Below, piece after piece: positions 23,471 to 35,607 of a stretch of DNA of 64,000 bases. Position 1 is the first letter of the stretch, and every line of letters begins with the position of its first letter. The DNA lies in NCBI GenBank assembly GCA_023101725.1, contig JALJCO010012839.1:7501-71500 (forward strand), written 5' to 3'. Under the pieces are notes generated by a model that was not told the DNA's origin, did no database searches, and worked only from the letters and a program-made list of their open reading frames with translations. The DNA comes from Atherinomorus stipes (lineage: Eukaryota > Chordata > Actinopteri > Atheriniformes > Atherinidae). A program made the translations under genes and the position numbers.

Positions 23471-24050
23471 CTGACTATTGGATGAAACCTGACTCTGTCA
23501 GCTTCCCATTGGCTGATGAGCTGCAGCCACATTCCACTGCAGGCAGAGCGCAAAGCTCTGAACTGAGAGAATCAGATCTGATGAGAACTGGAAGAGAACT
23601 GATCTGGGAGAACTGGAAGGAGTAGAGACAGAACTGAGAAGAACTGAGTGCGAAGGAGAACACGAGAATGTGAACACGGATCTGAACACGCAGAAGAACG
23701 AACAAGGCAGAAATGAAGAAACTTGGAACAATGAGGAAAGAATGAGACGAAACCTGCTCTGAACTCAGCAGAGTTCAGAACCACGGATCACTCAGGGAGG
23801 AGTGATGGAGAGAAGAAGACTTTAACCCAAATCATCTTTACTATCAACCATCCCGTGACATCAGTCCTGAAGCTGCACGTCTCTGGGAGACGGATGAGAG
23901 AGAGAGAGGACGAACCAGAACCACCACTGAGCTGACAGCCCACAGAGAGCCGGACGAACTTCCAGGAGATCGGGAAGATTTTTGGGATCCATCCACCCGA
24001 CAATCTTCCAAAGGATTTGAGGAACAGTCCAGCAGAACCAGGACGTGAGT
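23471..24050 (+). other. Purine-rich segment with a splice-donor-like end
   Basis: A 0.5-kb stretch is strongly enriched in A and G on the plus strand (many gaactg, gagaa and agaac runs). It then turns into mixed sequence ending ccaggacgtgagtga, a good match to a splice donor (24043-24050). No convincing protein frame is present. It may be an untranslated exon or simply a skewed intronic tract. Confidence 0.3.
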
Positions 24051-24204
24051 GAAGCACCTCAGTCAGACGGAACCTCTGAGGAGAATCCTGATCATTTGCT
24101 ATGAAATATGATCTGATGTCACAAGAAGTTGGTGATAGTGAATTAATCCAGACCTGCGGTTTACCAGACCCAGATTAACTTTGTTTAGTTGGATTAAGAA
24201 ATCC

Positions 24205-26365
24205 GGTAACACTTTACAATAAGGGTCCCTTAATAAACGTTAGTTAGTACATTATTAAGCATTAATTAACTCCTAAATAATGCATGAACAACTTTTATTA
24301 ACTTTTACTTTGCATTAGTTAGCATATTAGTTAATGTGTTAATTAGCAGTTAAAAGATGCTTACTTCCCAACCTTACTTAATGCATTATTAGGCCTTGAT
24401 AAAAGTTTAATAATATAATAAATTACCCTTATGTATGCATTACTCAGCATTAATTACCATGTTAGTTGTTAGGTTAGTAACCCCTTAATAATGTCTCTAG
24501 TAATGGTTTAGCAGTGGTGTTTATTTGGAGTGAATAAGCATTAACTAACAGCTAACTAATGCATCCACAAAGCCTTCGCTCTACATTGCACGTTATCTGG
24601 ATGGGCATCAATAAGCCATTTATTAATATCTTAGGTAATCATTTACTAATGCTGTGCTGTGTATATTATCAGGAATCCTTTACTTCATGTTAAGTAAGGT
24701 ATTAATTCACATTAGTTTTTTAGCCTAGCGTAACCATGTGCATATCACATTGTTCTTTATATTTCAATAAACCAAACTAATTAACACACATACACAAGTG
24801 TTTTCTAACACATTAATACTTACAAAGACGAAGGATCCACACATTTAGCGTCAACTTGAGCTGATTTTTTACTTGTTTCTTCCGAAAGCTCGTTCACAGT
24901 AAGCTACCGAAGAACATACGTCAAAGATTGTTTCTGTGGTAAGAGCGCTCACTCGCATACATAGCTGAACGTGAGCTGGAGTTTTACAGAAGTGGACAAT
25001 CATCTGTGTTTAACTGGTTGGCAGTTCTTGTAGGATGAAACGAGTGAGCGCTCTCACCGTTGGCTGAATTCTCACCAACAGTCTTTGTTGTTTTTTCTAC
25101 TGTAAAGGAGCTTTCGGGAGAAACAAGTGAAACATCAGCTCATGTACCAGCTAAATGTGCCTTTGCATGCGTGTGCCTTGGGAAGCGCCGCGCCCCCCCC
25201 TGTTTTGTAGTCTACCTGACATGCTGGTATATCCACGAGAAAATCCACTTTTGCTGCTAGGAGGGTGCTGTTGGACAGATTTTACTCCAGGACGGGGTGT
25301 TGGAGGCCAGGAGAGATGGAAGTCAGAATACCACTAGAATAAACTAGACTAAACCACTGATTAAATGAAGTTTTACTTTTGTTATGAGTGTAAAGACTGC
25401 TGAAATTCATGATTGCAGTTATTATTATGTACAGATCAATCAGTGTGATTGTTGCTGAGTAACCTGTCCTGTCTCTTTACATTTCTGATGGTGTCATTAA
25501 TGCACATTTCATTGTTTCTCTGCCAGCAGAGGATGGAGAGGAGAGAGAACAGAAGACAGACGTCCACCATGCAACATGACAGACGGGCATTTTTACTGTG
25601 TAGGTTCCTCCAGATTCCTTTTCAAGGAATTGGGGGTGTGTTCAACCCCCAAAGTTCCCTGGTCCAGAAAACACCCCTAACTATGGTTAAGTAATGCTTT
25701 TTACGCTGTGCATTTATGCTGTGCATTTATGAAGTGTTACCACAGGGATAAATGTTTACACTTTACAATAAGGGTCCAGATAACATTCAGTAATGATTAA
25801 CTATGGTTGAGTCATGCTTATGAGACACTCACATGATTAAGGGCCATCAGGTCAGGCTTCTAATGTGAATTAATACCTTACTTAACATGAAGTAGGGGAT
25901 TCCTGATAATATACACAGCACAGCATTAGTAAATGATAACCTAAGATATTAATAAATGGCTTATTGATGCCCATCCAGATAACATACAATGTAGAGCGAA
26001 GGCTTTGTAGATGCATTAGTTAGCTGTTACTTAATGCTTATTCACTCCAAATAAACACCACTGCTAAACCATTACTAGAGACATTACTAAGGGGTTACTA
26101 ACCTAACAACTAACATGGTAATTAATGCTGAGTAATGCATACATAAGGGTAATTTATTATATTATTAAACTTTTATCAAGGCCTAATAATGCATTAAGGA
26201 GGTTGGGAAGGAAGCATTTATTAACTGCAAATTAATAGATTAACCAATATGCTAACTAATGCAAAGTAATAGTCAATAAAAGTTGTTCATGTATTATTAA
26301 GCAGTTAATTAATGCTTAATAATGCACTAACGTTAATTAAGGGACCCTTATTGTAAAGTGTTACC
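24205..26365. mobile_element. hAT-like element with ~500-bp inverted arms
   Basis: The termini GGTAACACTTTACAATAAGG are identical at both ends. The flanks carry the exact 8-bp duplication agaaatcc (24197-24204, 26366-26373). The outer arms (24205-24715 and about 25850-26365) are inverted copies of each other, very rich in ttaat and taatg. The central 1.1 kb has no recognised transposase. A second internal acactttacaataagggtcc block occurs at about 25759. Confidence 0.88.
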
Positions 26366-26373
26366 AGAAATCC

Positions 26374-27360
26374 TTCCTTCTTTTTCTTTGAACATTTATT
26401 AATTAACTGAGGCTTAATTAATTTATGTTTCATCTTCATACCATCTCACATTTCTTTGACAAGATAACTTTTGGTTGATCATCATGCTCACATATTTCTT
26501 GTATATATTTTGTACATACTTCATGTCATGTAGTTTGTAGACTAGTTAATAAATACTCCGTATTATCTTAACTAGTCGTTGTTTGTGGTTTATCTGATGT
26601 ATCATGAAAGGTCACTTCAAGCGAGAACTCATGAAAGCGTCCTGAGACTGATCACTTCATTAAATCAATCTAAGCATTGATTGAAGACATTAATGGTTTT
26701 CCTTGCTTCCATTAAATACCAAATAAGTAAGGTGGTGCTCCGAGGCTGTATTAGTATTGATATTAATAGAAATATTAATATTAATATCATACATAGTGAC
26801 GCTACATATTGTGATGCCCAAGCTAAATCACAACAGGTAGAAATGATCTAACATGTCTGAAATTTGCCAGGTTGTAAGTGATAGATTTTGCCATTTTCTT
26901 GGCACACTTCCAGTTTTTGCCTGTGGAAACTCATAAAATGCATAGTGACGCAGCCCTTTCTGGAGATGGGCTGTGGGGGAATGTTATGTTCAGTGATGGG
27001 TCCAGATTCTGTCTATAGCAGATAGATGGAGGGGAAGAGCTTGGAGAAGACACTGAGAATCCTGCTGCTGCTACGTGTCTCACATCTTTAAACGTATTCA
27101 CATTAACTTGATCTTGCTGGCAGTGAAACAGAGTCCGTCTGCTTCCCTGTCTGCAGCCGCCAAGTGGTGTCTGAAAACACCATAAACAAACAAACAAACA
27201 GACACACACATACACACCCTGCAGGGGGAACCAATAAAACACAGCAGACAGACCTGGGAAGATAAAGAAGAGAGGTTCGTGAATGCTGGGCAGAGATGCT
27301 GAGAGCTGGAAATGCCTTATTCACATATGGCTGAGAGTGTATTAGCTGAGTGTTTAACAG
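26374..27360. other. Intron, nothing recognised
   Basis: AT-rich to about 26800, then CA-rich and mixed sequence leading into the 22-bp minisatellite. No element or exon is supported. Confidence 0.5.
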
Positions 27361-29159
27361 CTGCTAACACACTGCCATCAGGCCGCTAACACACTGCCAT
27401 CAGGCCGCTAACACACTGCCATCAGGCCGCTAACACACTGCCATCAGGCCGCTAACACTCTGCCATCAGGCCGCTAACACTCTGCCATCAGGCCGCTAAC
27501 ACTCTGCCATCAGGCCGCTAACACTCTGCCATCAGGCCGCTAACACTCTGCCATCAGGCCGCTAACACTCTGCCATCAGGCCGCTAACACACTGCCATCA
27601 GGCCGCTAACACTCTGCCATCAGGCCTCATACACACTGCCATCAGGCCGCTAACACTCTGCCATCAGGCCGCTAACACACTGCCATCAGGCCGCTAACAC
27701 TCTGCCATCAGGCCGCTAACACTCTGCCATCAGGCCGCTAACACTCTGCCATCAGGCCGCTAACACTCTGCCATCAGGCCTCATACACACTGCCATCAGG
27801 CCGCTAACACTCTGCCATCAGGCCGCTAACACACTGCCATCAGGCCGCTAACACTCTGCCATCAGGCCTCATACACACTGCCATCAGGCCGCTAACACTC
27901 TGCCATCAGGCCGCTAACACTCTGCCATCAGGCCGCTAACACACTGCCATCAGGCCGCTAACACTCTGCCATCAGGCCGCTAACACACTGCCATCAGGCC
28001 GCTAACACTGCCATCAGGCCTCATACACACTGCCATCAGGCCGCTAACACTCTGCCATCAGGCCTCATACACACTGCCATCAGGCCGCTAACACTCTGCC
28101 ATCAGGCCGCTAACACACTGTCATCAGGCCGCTAACACTCTGCCATCAGGCCGCTAACACACTGCCATCAGGCCTCTAACACTCTGCCAACAGGCCTCTA
28201 ACACTCTGCCATCAGGCCGCTAACACACTGCCATCAGGCCGCTAACACACTGTCATCAGGCCTCTAACACTCTGCCATCAGGCCTCTAACACTGTCATCA
28301 GGCCGCTAACACTCTGCCATCAGGCCGCTAACACTCTGCCATCAGGCCTCATACACACTGCCATCAGGCCGCTAACACTCTGCCATCAAGCCGCTAACAC
28401 ACTGCCATCAGGCCGCTAACACACTGCCATCAGGCCGCTAACACACTGCCATCAGGCCGCTAACACTCTGCCATCAAGCCGCTAACACACTGCCATCAGG
28501 CCGCTAACACACTGCCATCAGGCCGCTAACACACTGCCATCAGGCCGCTAACACACTGCCATCAGGCCGCTAACACTCTGTCATCAGGCCGCTAACACTC
28601 TGCCATCAGGCCGCTAACACACTGCCATCAGGCCGCTAACACACTGCCATCAGGCCGCTAACACACTGCCATCAGGCCGCTAACACACTGTCATCAGGCC
28701 TCTAACACACTGCCACCAGGCCGCTAACACACTGCCATCAGGGCGCTAACACACTGCCATCAGGGCGCTAACACACTGCAATCAGGCCGCTAACACACTG
28801 CCATCAGGCCGCTAACACACTGCAATCAGGCCGCTAACACACTGCCATCAGGCCGCTAACACACTGCAATCGGGCCGCTAACACACTGCCATCAGGCCGC
28901 TAACACACTGCAATCAGGCCGCTAACACACTGCCATCAGGCCGCTAACACTCTGCCATCAGGCTGCTAACACTCTGCCATCAGGCCGCTAACACTCTGCC
29001 ATCAGGCCGCTAACACTCTGCCATCAGGCCGCTAACACTCTGCCATCAGGCTGCTAACACTCTGCCATCAGGCCGCTAACACTCTGCCATCAGGCCGCTA
29101 ACACTCTGCCATCAGGCCGCTAACACTCTGCCATCAGGCCGCTAACACACTGCCATCAG
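27361..29159. repeat. 22-bp minisatellite
   Basis: About 82 head-to-tail copies of gctaacactctgccatcaggcc. The main variants are cacact/cactct and gccgcta/gcctcata, and some gccatc read gtcatc or gcaatc. TAA in every unit prevents long open frames. Confidence 0.97.
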
Positions 29160-29323
29160 AACGTTTCTACAGCTGTGGAGACTTTGGCGACACTCGGAGG
29201 CGACGCTGGACACTGTTCTAAGAAATAAATGTTAAAACAACCAGTCCCAGACTGATGATGTCATCAGACACATGAACAAACAGCCTCATAAACAATTAAC
29301 ACCTGCGTCTGCAATTATGTGGA

Positions 29324-30452
29324 TATAAAAGCCCAAAGTGGAGCAAATACAGGCTCCTGTCCAGCAGCTGCTTTAGATGGAAGACGACGGAAGAAGAAAT
29401 GGTGGATATGCAGAGAGAGTGTATTCAGAGGCCAAGAAGATTTACTGATTTCATGATAACTGGCTGGTCAGACGCTTTAAGTTCCCAGAGACATCTCTGT
29501 GTGCAGAGCTGAAGCCAGGCTGGGGGGGGCAACACCCCCAGCTGCACCTCCACGCGCTCCGGTGAATAAATTCACTTATATGCTGATTTATTTATTAATG
29601 CACTTAATTTGTGAGGATGTGAGGATGATCTGGGCGATCACCGATGCCAACACAGGGCCGGTATGGTGATTTCATAGTAGCAGGTCGGTTACGTCTGCGT
29701 CCGGGGGACGAGGAAATCCCCGAGGCTGTGACGCAGGTGATGCAGGAGGAATTCCCAATCCTGACAGTCTCTTATGGCAATAAATTGTGTCAGCTAATAA
29801 ATCCAGTATTTCCCGTGACATCAGACTGTGAGGAGGCGACTGTATAAACACACGTTTCACAAATATATATTTATTTACCTTTAGAAAAACCAGAGTCACC
29901 CGCATGAACTCCCCCCACCTCTGGAAGAAAAAAAGCAGTCACGAGCAGCCGTCCTCTGATTCACATCCAACTTGAAGTCGGACCACTTGCTCTCTGACCC
30001 CCCCATCTTTGACTGCGTCACACACTCTCCCATTTGCTTTTCAGTTGGGGTGTGATGCTGGACAACAGCGCGCTAAAGTGCACATTTTTGCGCATTTATA
30101 CTAAAACAAGCTGCATCAAGTTCTTTCTCCGGGAATTTTTTTTTTCATTTTCATTCACTGTCATGCTCATGTTTTGTCTTTCTGATCATGCAGAGAGGAG
30201 AATCTCCGCTGCAGATCTCATTTAAATGTCATTTGCGTATTTATGTTGGGGGTGTGGACAGGGAAGTGTCAGGTACTCCAACATGTGGCTCAATTCCTCG
30301 TTGATTGGGATGTAAAAAGGAAAAGTACTTGGATCCATGCGTGCGCACAGATTCATACATCTGAAAACTTTTGTGCGTATGACGTTTTCAGGATTTGATC
30401 GTGCGCTGGGTTTCAGGAGGAAATCCACGCAACTCTTTGTACATGAGGCCCC
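29324..30452 (+). mobile_element. PIF/Harbinger-like remnant
   Basis: A TATA-like tataaaag (29324-29331) lies 46 bp before an ATG (29377). This is followed by a short frame and then DNWLVRRFKFPETSLCAEL (29455-29511), which resembles the N-terminus of Harbinger DDE transposases. The rest is degraded. The right end reads GGGGCCTCATGTACAAA from the outside (to 30452), a Harbinger-style terminus in fish. The left terminus was not located, so the extent is approximate. Confidence 0.45.
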
Positions 30453-30938
30453 TGGTATCTGCCAACATGGAAAGCAGCGTGAATATCTGGATTTACAAAG
30501 TTGGACAGTCTTCTAAGGTCATGATAACCTAAAGGTATGTTATCCAGAGATCTCACAGTTATTCTATAATATTTTGACATCGGATCATGAATGTAAACTA
30601 TTATTCATCTCCAGAAACTGGCTTTAATAACAAGCCACACTGGAATAACACGCACATCTCTGATTACTGATTAAAGTTTAAAAACTAAACTCTTCCAAAG
30701 GTGGTTCCTTTTCTATTTTATCACATATTTGGCTTTTGGTATTGTTTCAGGACTGTACAGACCACGTAGCTTCACATGTCCTGCAGATGAAACTAAAGGC
30801 TGCAGGACACCGTCTTCCTGATCCGTTTGTGTTTCTGACTGAACTGCTTTTATTTTCTGGTCCCAATGTTGCCCTGATCAGAGACAATAACCTGATATTT
30901 CACAATATCTCCCAGATTAGTCATTAACTCTCAGCAAC
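30453..30938. other. Intron, nothing recognised
   Basis: Ordinary AT-rich sequence between the Harbinger-like end and a small tandem repeat. No feature is supported. Confidence 0.5.
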
Positions 30939-31143
30939 ACCACAGCTGTCTCTATTAGCATTAGCTAGCATGAACCACATCTCTGTTAGCATTAGCTAGC
31001 ATGAACCACAGCTGTCTCTGTTAGCATTAGCTAGCATGAACCACAGCTGTCTCTGTTAGCATTAGCTAGCATGAACCACAGCTGTCTCTGTTAGCATTAG
31101 CTAGCATGAACCACAGCTGTCTCTGTTAGCATTAGCTAGCATG
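30939..31143. repeat. 35-bp tandem repeat
   Basis: About six copies of a 35-bp unit containing ccacagctgtctctgttag followed by cattagctagcatgaa. One early copy lacks four bases. Confidence 0.95.
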
Positions 31144-31210
31144 AGAACGTTATGCGGTGCCTCATTTTCAGGAGCATAGATACGTGAAATAAAGTGTCAG
31201 ATTAATGAGT

Positions 31211-31605
31211 CATCAGTCAGTCATTTTCTGTACCGCTTATCCAATTCAGGGTCGCGGGGGTTGCTGGAGCCTATCCCAGCTATTATCAGGCGAGAGGTGG
31301 GGTACACCCTGGACAGGTCGCCAGTCTGTCACAGGGCCAACACTGAAAGACAGACAACCATTCACTCTCACATTCATTCCTAGGGGCAATTTAGAGTGAT
31401 CAATTAACCTAGCATGCATGTCTTTGGATGGTGGGAGGAAGCCGGAGTACCCGGAGAGAACCCACGCATACACGGGGAGAACATGCAAACTCCACACAGG
31501 AAGGTCACAGTTGGAATTGTTCGAACCCCCTCCCCAACCGGGAATCGAACCAGCAACCTTCTTACTGTGAGGCTGCGGTGCTAACCACCACACCACCGTG
31601 CAGCC
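31211..31605 (-). mobile_element. Full-length tRNA-headed SINE
   Basis: Read on the minus strand, it starts ggctgcacggtggtgtggtgg, an A-box-like head with ttagcac. It continues with a perfect B-box-like ggttcgattcc, a conserved body (gggttctctccgggtactcc, gactggcgacctgtccaggg) and a tail ending ataagcggtacagaaaatga. An exact 12-bp target duplication agattaatgagt lies on both sides (31199-31210, 31606-31617). It is a very common teleost SINE. I do not assign a family name. Confidence 0.9.
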
Positions 31606-31617
31606 AGATTAATGAGT

Positions 31618-32384
31618 GTTCACCATAATTTACTGTGTTTTTGTTGTTGGGGATTAAATCCAGTGTTTTCTCCACCGTGGCAGCAAGTTATTTCTCCTCT
31701 GCTCTGATTGGCCGATATTCCTCCCCGATACGAACACACTGACATCAGTGGACTGAGCAGCACCGTCCACTTTTGTCCCAGACGGCAGAAATCTTCATGA
31801 AATAAATGTCCGTGATCTTCTTCTTCACTTATTACCACATTAAAGTTTCCTCTGATGTTCCAACAACCAGGAATGTGACGTCCTTCCACATTTCCTCCAT
31901 GTTGGGAAGAAAAACGTCCCATTCTCATCTGTTTTAGTTACACATGGACAGAAACGCCACCGTTGCAATGTCGGACGGTCTACTGGTGGCCATTGGCCGG
32001 ATCAGCCTATACTCTGATTAAAGCCTTGTTTAATTTGAGTGTATAAACAGAAATAATGCAGATTTTCTGTATATACAGGCAAATCACCGTGGATAGTGGC
32101 AACCCTGTTTATGGAACTTTCATTAAGTTTTATGAACAAACTCTCAAACTGAATCTGCTCGAAAGAAATTTTCAGTTTATAATTTTTCTATCCAACGGGT
32201 GTTTTATTGGAGTAAGTTTGAATCTATACTGTGATAATAAAACCCGGCTTCAGGTTTCTTCTTTCTTTCATCAGTAAAGCAGCTGAAGGTTTGATGCTAA
32301 CTCTGAATTCAGACCCAGCAGCACCATCTCCGGGTTCAGTGCTCCGCTCACAGACCCGATCATAGCCGTCAGAAACCGACTCAC
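31618..32384. other. Intron just downstream of a galnt10 exon
   Basis: AT-rich sequence on the donor side of the exon at 32385-32568. No element is recognised. Confidence 0.5.
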
Positions 32385-32568
32385 TCGAAAGGCTCGCTGG
32401 GGTCGTCCTTCTGCAGCTCCGCGGGGATGGGGATGCGTTTGTAGTACATCTCCCAGTCAAACGCTCCCCGCATGGCGTCACCGGCCTGCGTCTCGTAGCC
32501 GAAGTTATCGTGGTCGATGACGTCGATCATGGGGCAGACTATGGTCTTCCTGTTCTGGGCGATTCGGT
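32385..32568 (-). CDS. galnt10: galnt10 internal exon (catalytic domain, middle)
   Basis: This 184-bp exon lies between an acceptor (gtccctcag) and a gtgagt donor. It reads [19 protein letters not shown], then [20 protein letters not shown], then [18 protein letters not shown], with no stop. These are core GT-A fold segments of the GalNAc-transferase family, and the [13 protein letters not shown] wording is typical of the GALNT10 branch. The exon takes two bases of its first codon from itself and one from the exon at 45965-46150. It ends with GA, which is completed by the first G of the exon at 14114-14231 to give Glu. Both flanking introns are filled with mobile elements, but the exon and its splice sites show no damage. 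Confidence 0.95.
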
Positions 32569-32966
32569 CTGAGGGACAGATGGAGGCAGACATATTGGAA
32601 AACCCCCCTCATCACCATTTAACCTCAATCTCTTTCATCACAATCACATCCTTGGACTTGAATTTCAGAAACAAGTTTTAAATACATTTCAGCTTCTTCA
32701 GTTTCAGAAAGAAAGTTATTTGTTAGATACTACTATACTCACGATGGTAGTAGCAGTGATTGACAGCCAACGGACAAATAAAACATGTAATGAGAGCAGA
32801 GATGATTGGCTGAAGTTTTTAAAGCTCCATTACTTTCACAGCTGATGTATAATGACATTCATATATTTAAAGCTTTTCATTAATCATAGCGTACGGGGTA
32901 GTGAACCTGATTTCATAGAATATTGCAAAAACAGTTGAAACATCTTCTTTAATGCCTTTGAGTTAA

Positions 32967-33856
32967 AGGATAAGTTTATTTTTTCAACCTGGATCTTATT
33001 TCTAGGACTATATACGTGCATTTACTCACCGGTAAGGTTTCTGCATCACTTTGAGTCCTTGGGAAGATATAACGTTGAGAAGCTTTTCGGTGAACGTCCA
33101 GTATAATGGTGGAGACGGGGCAGCCACTATATTAAACATAATCTGTAGTAAAACTTCATTTCATCAATGCTTTAAGTAGAATGAATGAACGAATGAGTAC
33201 TATTGTCCTGTGAGTTCGGAGCCAAAAAGGTCCATAAAAGTCCACAAAAACTTGTCAATATTCCTCCATACTGCTCGTTCAATGTAATCCAAGTGTCCTG
33301 AGTGGGTAGCATCCAGAATTTACTGGAAACGACGTCATTTAGTAGATTTTTAGAACCTAAACAGCAGAACATCGTACTTCCGTGAAGTGCGCATATGCGC
33401 ATTCATGAAATTACGGAAGCCTCGGCATTCAGACCCTACTCTGCTGATAATACAAGCGTAGAAGAAGAAATTAGCTGTTTACATTGTGCTAAGAGCGACA
33501 GAGCTGCAGACAAACCGGGACAAACACAAGAGGGTCCAAGAGGGGTTGATATCAGAGTTTCTCTAATTGGGTTTTTGTTGTTGTCTTGGTAGCAGCTGAT
33601 CTTCTCAGCTGTACTATGGAAGTGCGCACCGTGAACACACGGCCCTCAAAAGTGTGTAGAACCCTGATAACTAATGGAAAGATAAATCTGGACTTATGGG
33701 ACAATAGTACTCGTTCATTCTACTTAAAGTATTGGCGAAAATCAAAGAGTTTTACTGCAGATAATGTCTTACATAGTGGCTGCCCCGTCTCCACCATATT
33801 ACTGGATGTTCACCGAAAAGCGACTCAACGTAATATCTTCCCAAGGAGTCAAAGAA
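32967..33856. mobile_element. TTAA-type TIR element, right end lost
   Basis: It starts AGGATAAG directly after TTAA (32963-32966). Its left arm around 33060-33200 is inverted at about 33690-33856. The middle (33215-33560) closely matches the left arm of the larger TTAA element (36555-36895), including ggtccataaaagtcca, acttgtcaatattcc and gacagagctgcagacaaacc. The right end is replaced by a Tc1 fragment at about 33857. It appears to be a smaller relative of the element starting at 35501. Confidence 0.65.
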
Positions 33857-34894
33857 TTGTCTTCTGGTCCAGAATGTCTCTCTACTTTCCTCCATTCATT
33901 CTTCCTTCAATCATATGAAGTCTGCCAGAACCACATGCTGAAAAACAGCCCCCACCATGATGCTGCCACCTCCAAACTTCACTGTTGCTATGGTGTTTTG
34001 GTGCCATTTCTCCTCCAAACATGTTGTGTCTTATGACATGTGCAGAGTTCAGTTCTGGTCTCATCTGACCAGACTATATTTTCCCAGAATGTCATGGGTT
34101 TGTCCAGATGTTGTGTTGCAAACTTCAAACCAGCATCAACCTGCTTCTTCTTCAGAAATGGAGTCTTGCGTGGTGTGCGTGCATGAAGGCCATGGCGGTT
34201 GAGTGCGTTCCTTCTTGTTTTCTCTGAAACAACTGTAGCTGCTGGTTCCAGGTCTTTCTGAAGCTCTCCACGAGTGGTCCTGGGCTGCTGGAGAACCTTT
34301 CTGATGATTGTTCTGACTCCTCTGTCTGAAATCTTGTGAGGAGCACCTGGCCGTGGCCGCTTTATGACCATGCCGTGTTCTTTCCACTTCCGGATGATGG
34401 TCCCAATGGTGCTCACTGGAACTTTCAGAAGTTTACAAATGCACCTGGAACCAATGCCTTCAGTGTGTTTGCAATAATAAGGCTGCGTAGGTCTTTAGAC
34501 AGCTCTTTGCTTTTACCCATCATGCAATGCTTCTTGTCTGACACCTTGGTGATGAGAAACCTTTTTAAAGGCATCAATCAGGACTAAAGCAGCTGATATT
34601 ACTTTGCTCTGATAGGGGACAGGATTACTTTCTAAATACTGACAGACTCCAGCTGCTTTCGTGGCTTTCAGTTCTTTTTGTCTCCATTTCTTCATGTGTT
34701 CAATAATTATTCCCTGTGTCATTTCACTATATTACACATAACTTCATTCATGGACAGAAATGTTAGCATTTCTTTGTATGTGTGCATTACTTGGGTTGTT
34801 GCCGACATCTGGTGAAAATTTCATGTCAATAGCTCTCCTAGAAATATATTTCTGAGAAAAATGTTGAAGTGTTTAATACTTTTTATCCCTGCTG
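33857..34894 (-). mobile_element. Tc1-like transposon fragment
   Basis: The right (5') end carries a terminal repeat (ctgctgggata-type reading; ttaaacacttcaacattttt) next to TA at 34895-34896. The minus-strand transposase frame (34416-33988) has the helix-turn-helix end RRPRPGAPHKISDRGVRTI and the first catalytic Asp in IVWSDETRTEL. A frame change near 34000 leads to GCFSACGSGRL. The element then ends, lacking the second Asp, the Glu and the other terminal repeat. Confidence 0.88.
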
Positions 34895-35214
34895 TAAATA
34901 CAAAAGAGCTGTCATGCTCCTCTCCCAGTTCCTGCTGCTGCGCCATTTTTCTTCTTCTGCGATCACAAAACACAGCCGTATTGCATTGTGGTATCCGGGA
35001 GTAAAATGTAGGGTACATTGCTTGTATGCTTACATTTGCAGTGCATTGTGGGTATTTTGTGGTGAACGAAAAATTGTGAAGAGAATTTGAACACCGCAAA
35101 ATGGCCTGCTCACTATATGGTGCACTACATCTGTGATCAGGAGCGATTTCGAACACAGCTACTGACTCGGGCAGCAGTTTCCCTCCATGATGCTTCTCTC
35201 TAGCAGCAGTGATA
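34895..35214. other. Unassigned, possibly a degraded terminal-repeat element
   Basis: Contains gtgcactacat and ttcgaacacagc motifs that resemble subterminal repeats of teleost non-autonomous elements, but no pair of ends was found. Confidence 0.3.
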
Positions 35215-35496
35215 CTTTCCTTCCTTTCTTCCTTTACTCTTTCTTTCTTTCTTGCCTTCTGTCTAGGCTGATGGAAGACTTCTGCCTTTCTCTTCCAAAA
35301 CCCTTCAGGGCATTTGTCAAGAACCGTACCTTGTCTGGTCAGTGGGATAAGGGTTATGAATATGTTTTTCCTTCTTTGACTGTTTCTCCTAACATTGAGC
35401 ACTGGTTTGAGGAGGTGGACGGCCTTTTGTCTTTGAAAACCCTAACTTTGGGGAGTTTTGAGAAGTTGGAGAAGAAGGCCCTTTACTACGTCCGTT
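35215..35496 (+). pseudogene. Old LINE ORF2 C-terminal part, left piece
   Basis: The plus-strand frame reads LPKPFRAFVKNRTLSGQW, then VFPSLTVSPNIEHWFEEV, then SLKTLTLGSFEKLEKK and ends at VRF. This resembles the region after the reverse transcriptase in Tx1-like LINEs, as I recall the family. It stops exactly at TTAA (35497-35500), where a large insert begins. The next part of the same protein-like sequence is found at 44982. Confidence 0.55.
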
Positions 35497-35607
35497 TTAA
35501 AGGAATAGTCCACCCACAGAATGATGTAACTTTATTTTCCACTTCCCCTCATGGTGAGAAAGACTCTGGAGCACTTTTTTAATACCTTAAATGCAGCCAG
35601 CGATCAG

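Noticed and set aside
34821..35402. 193-codon minus-strand frame
   Set aside because: It runs antisense through a Tc1 end, unassigned DNA and a LINE remnant, so it cannot be a single gene.
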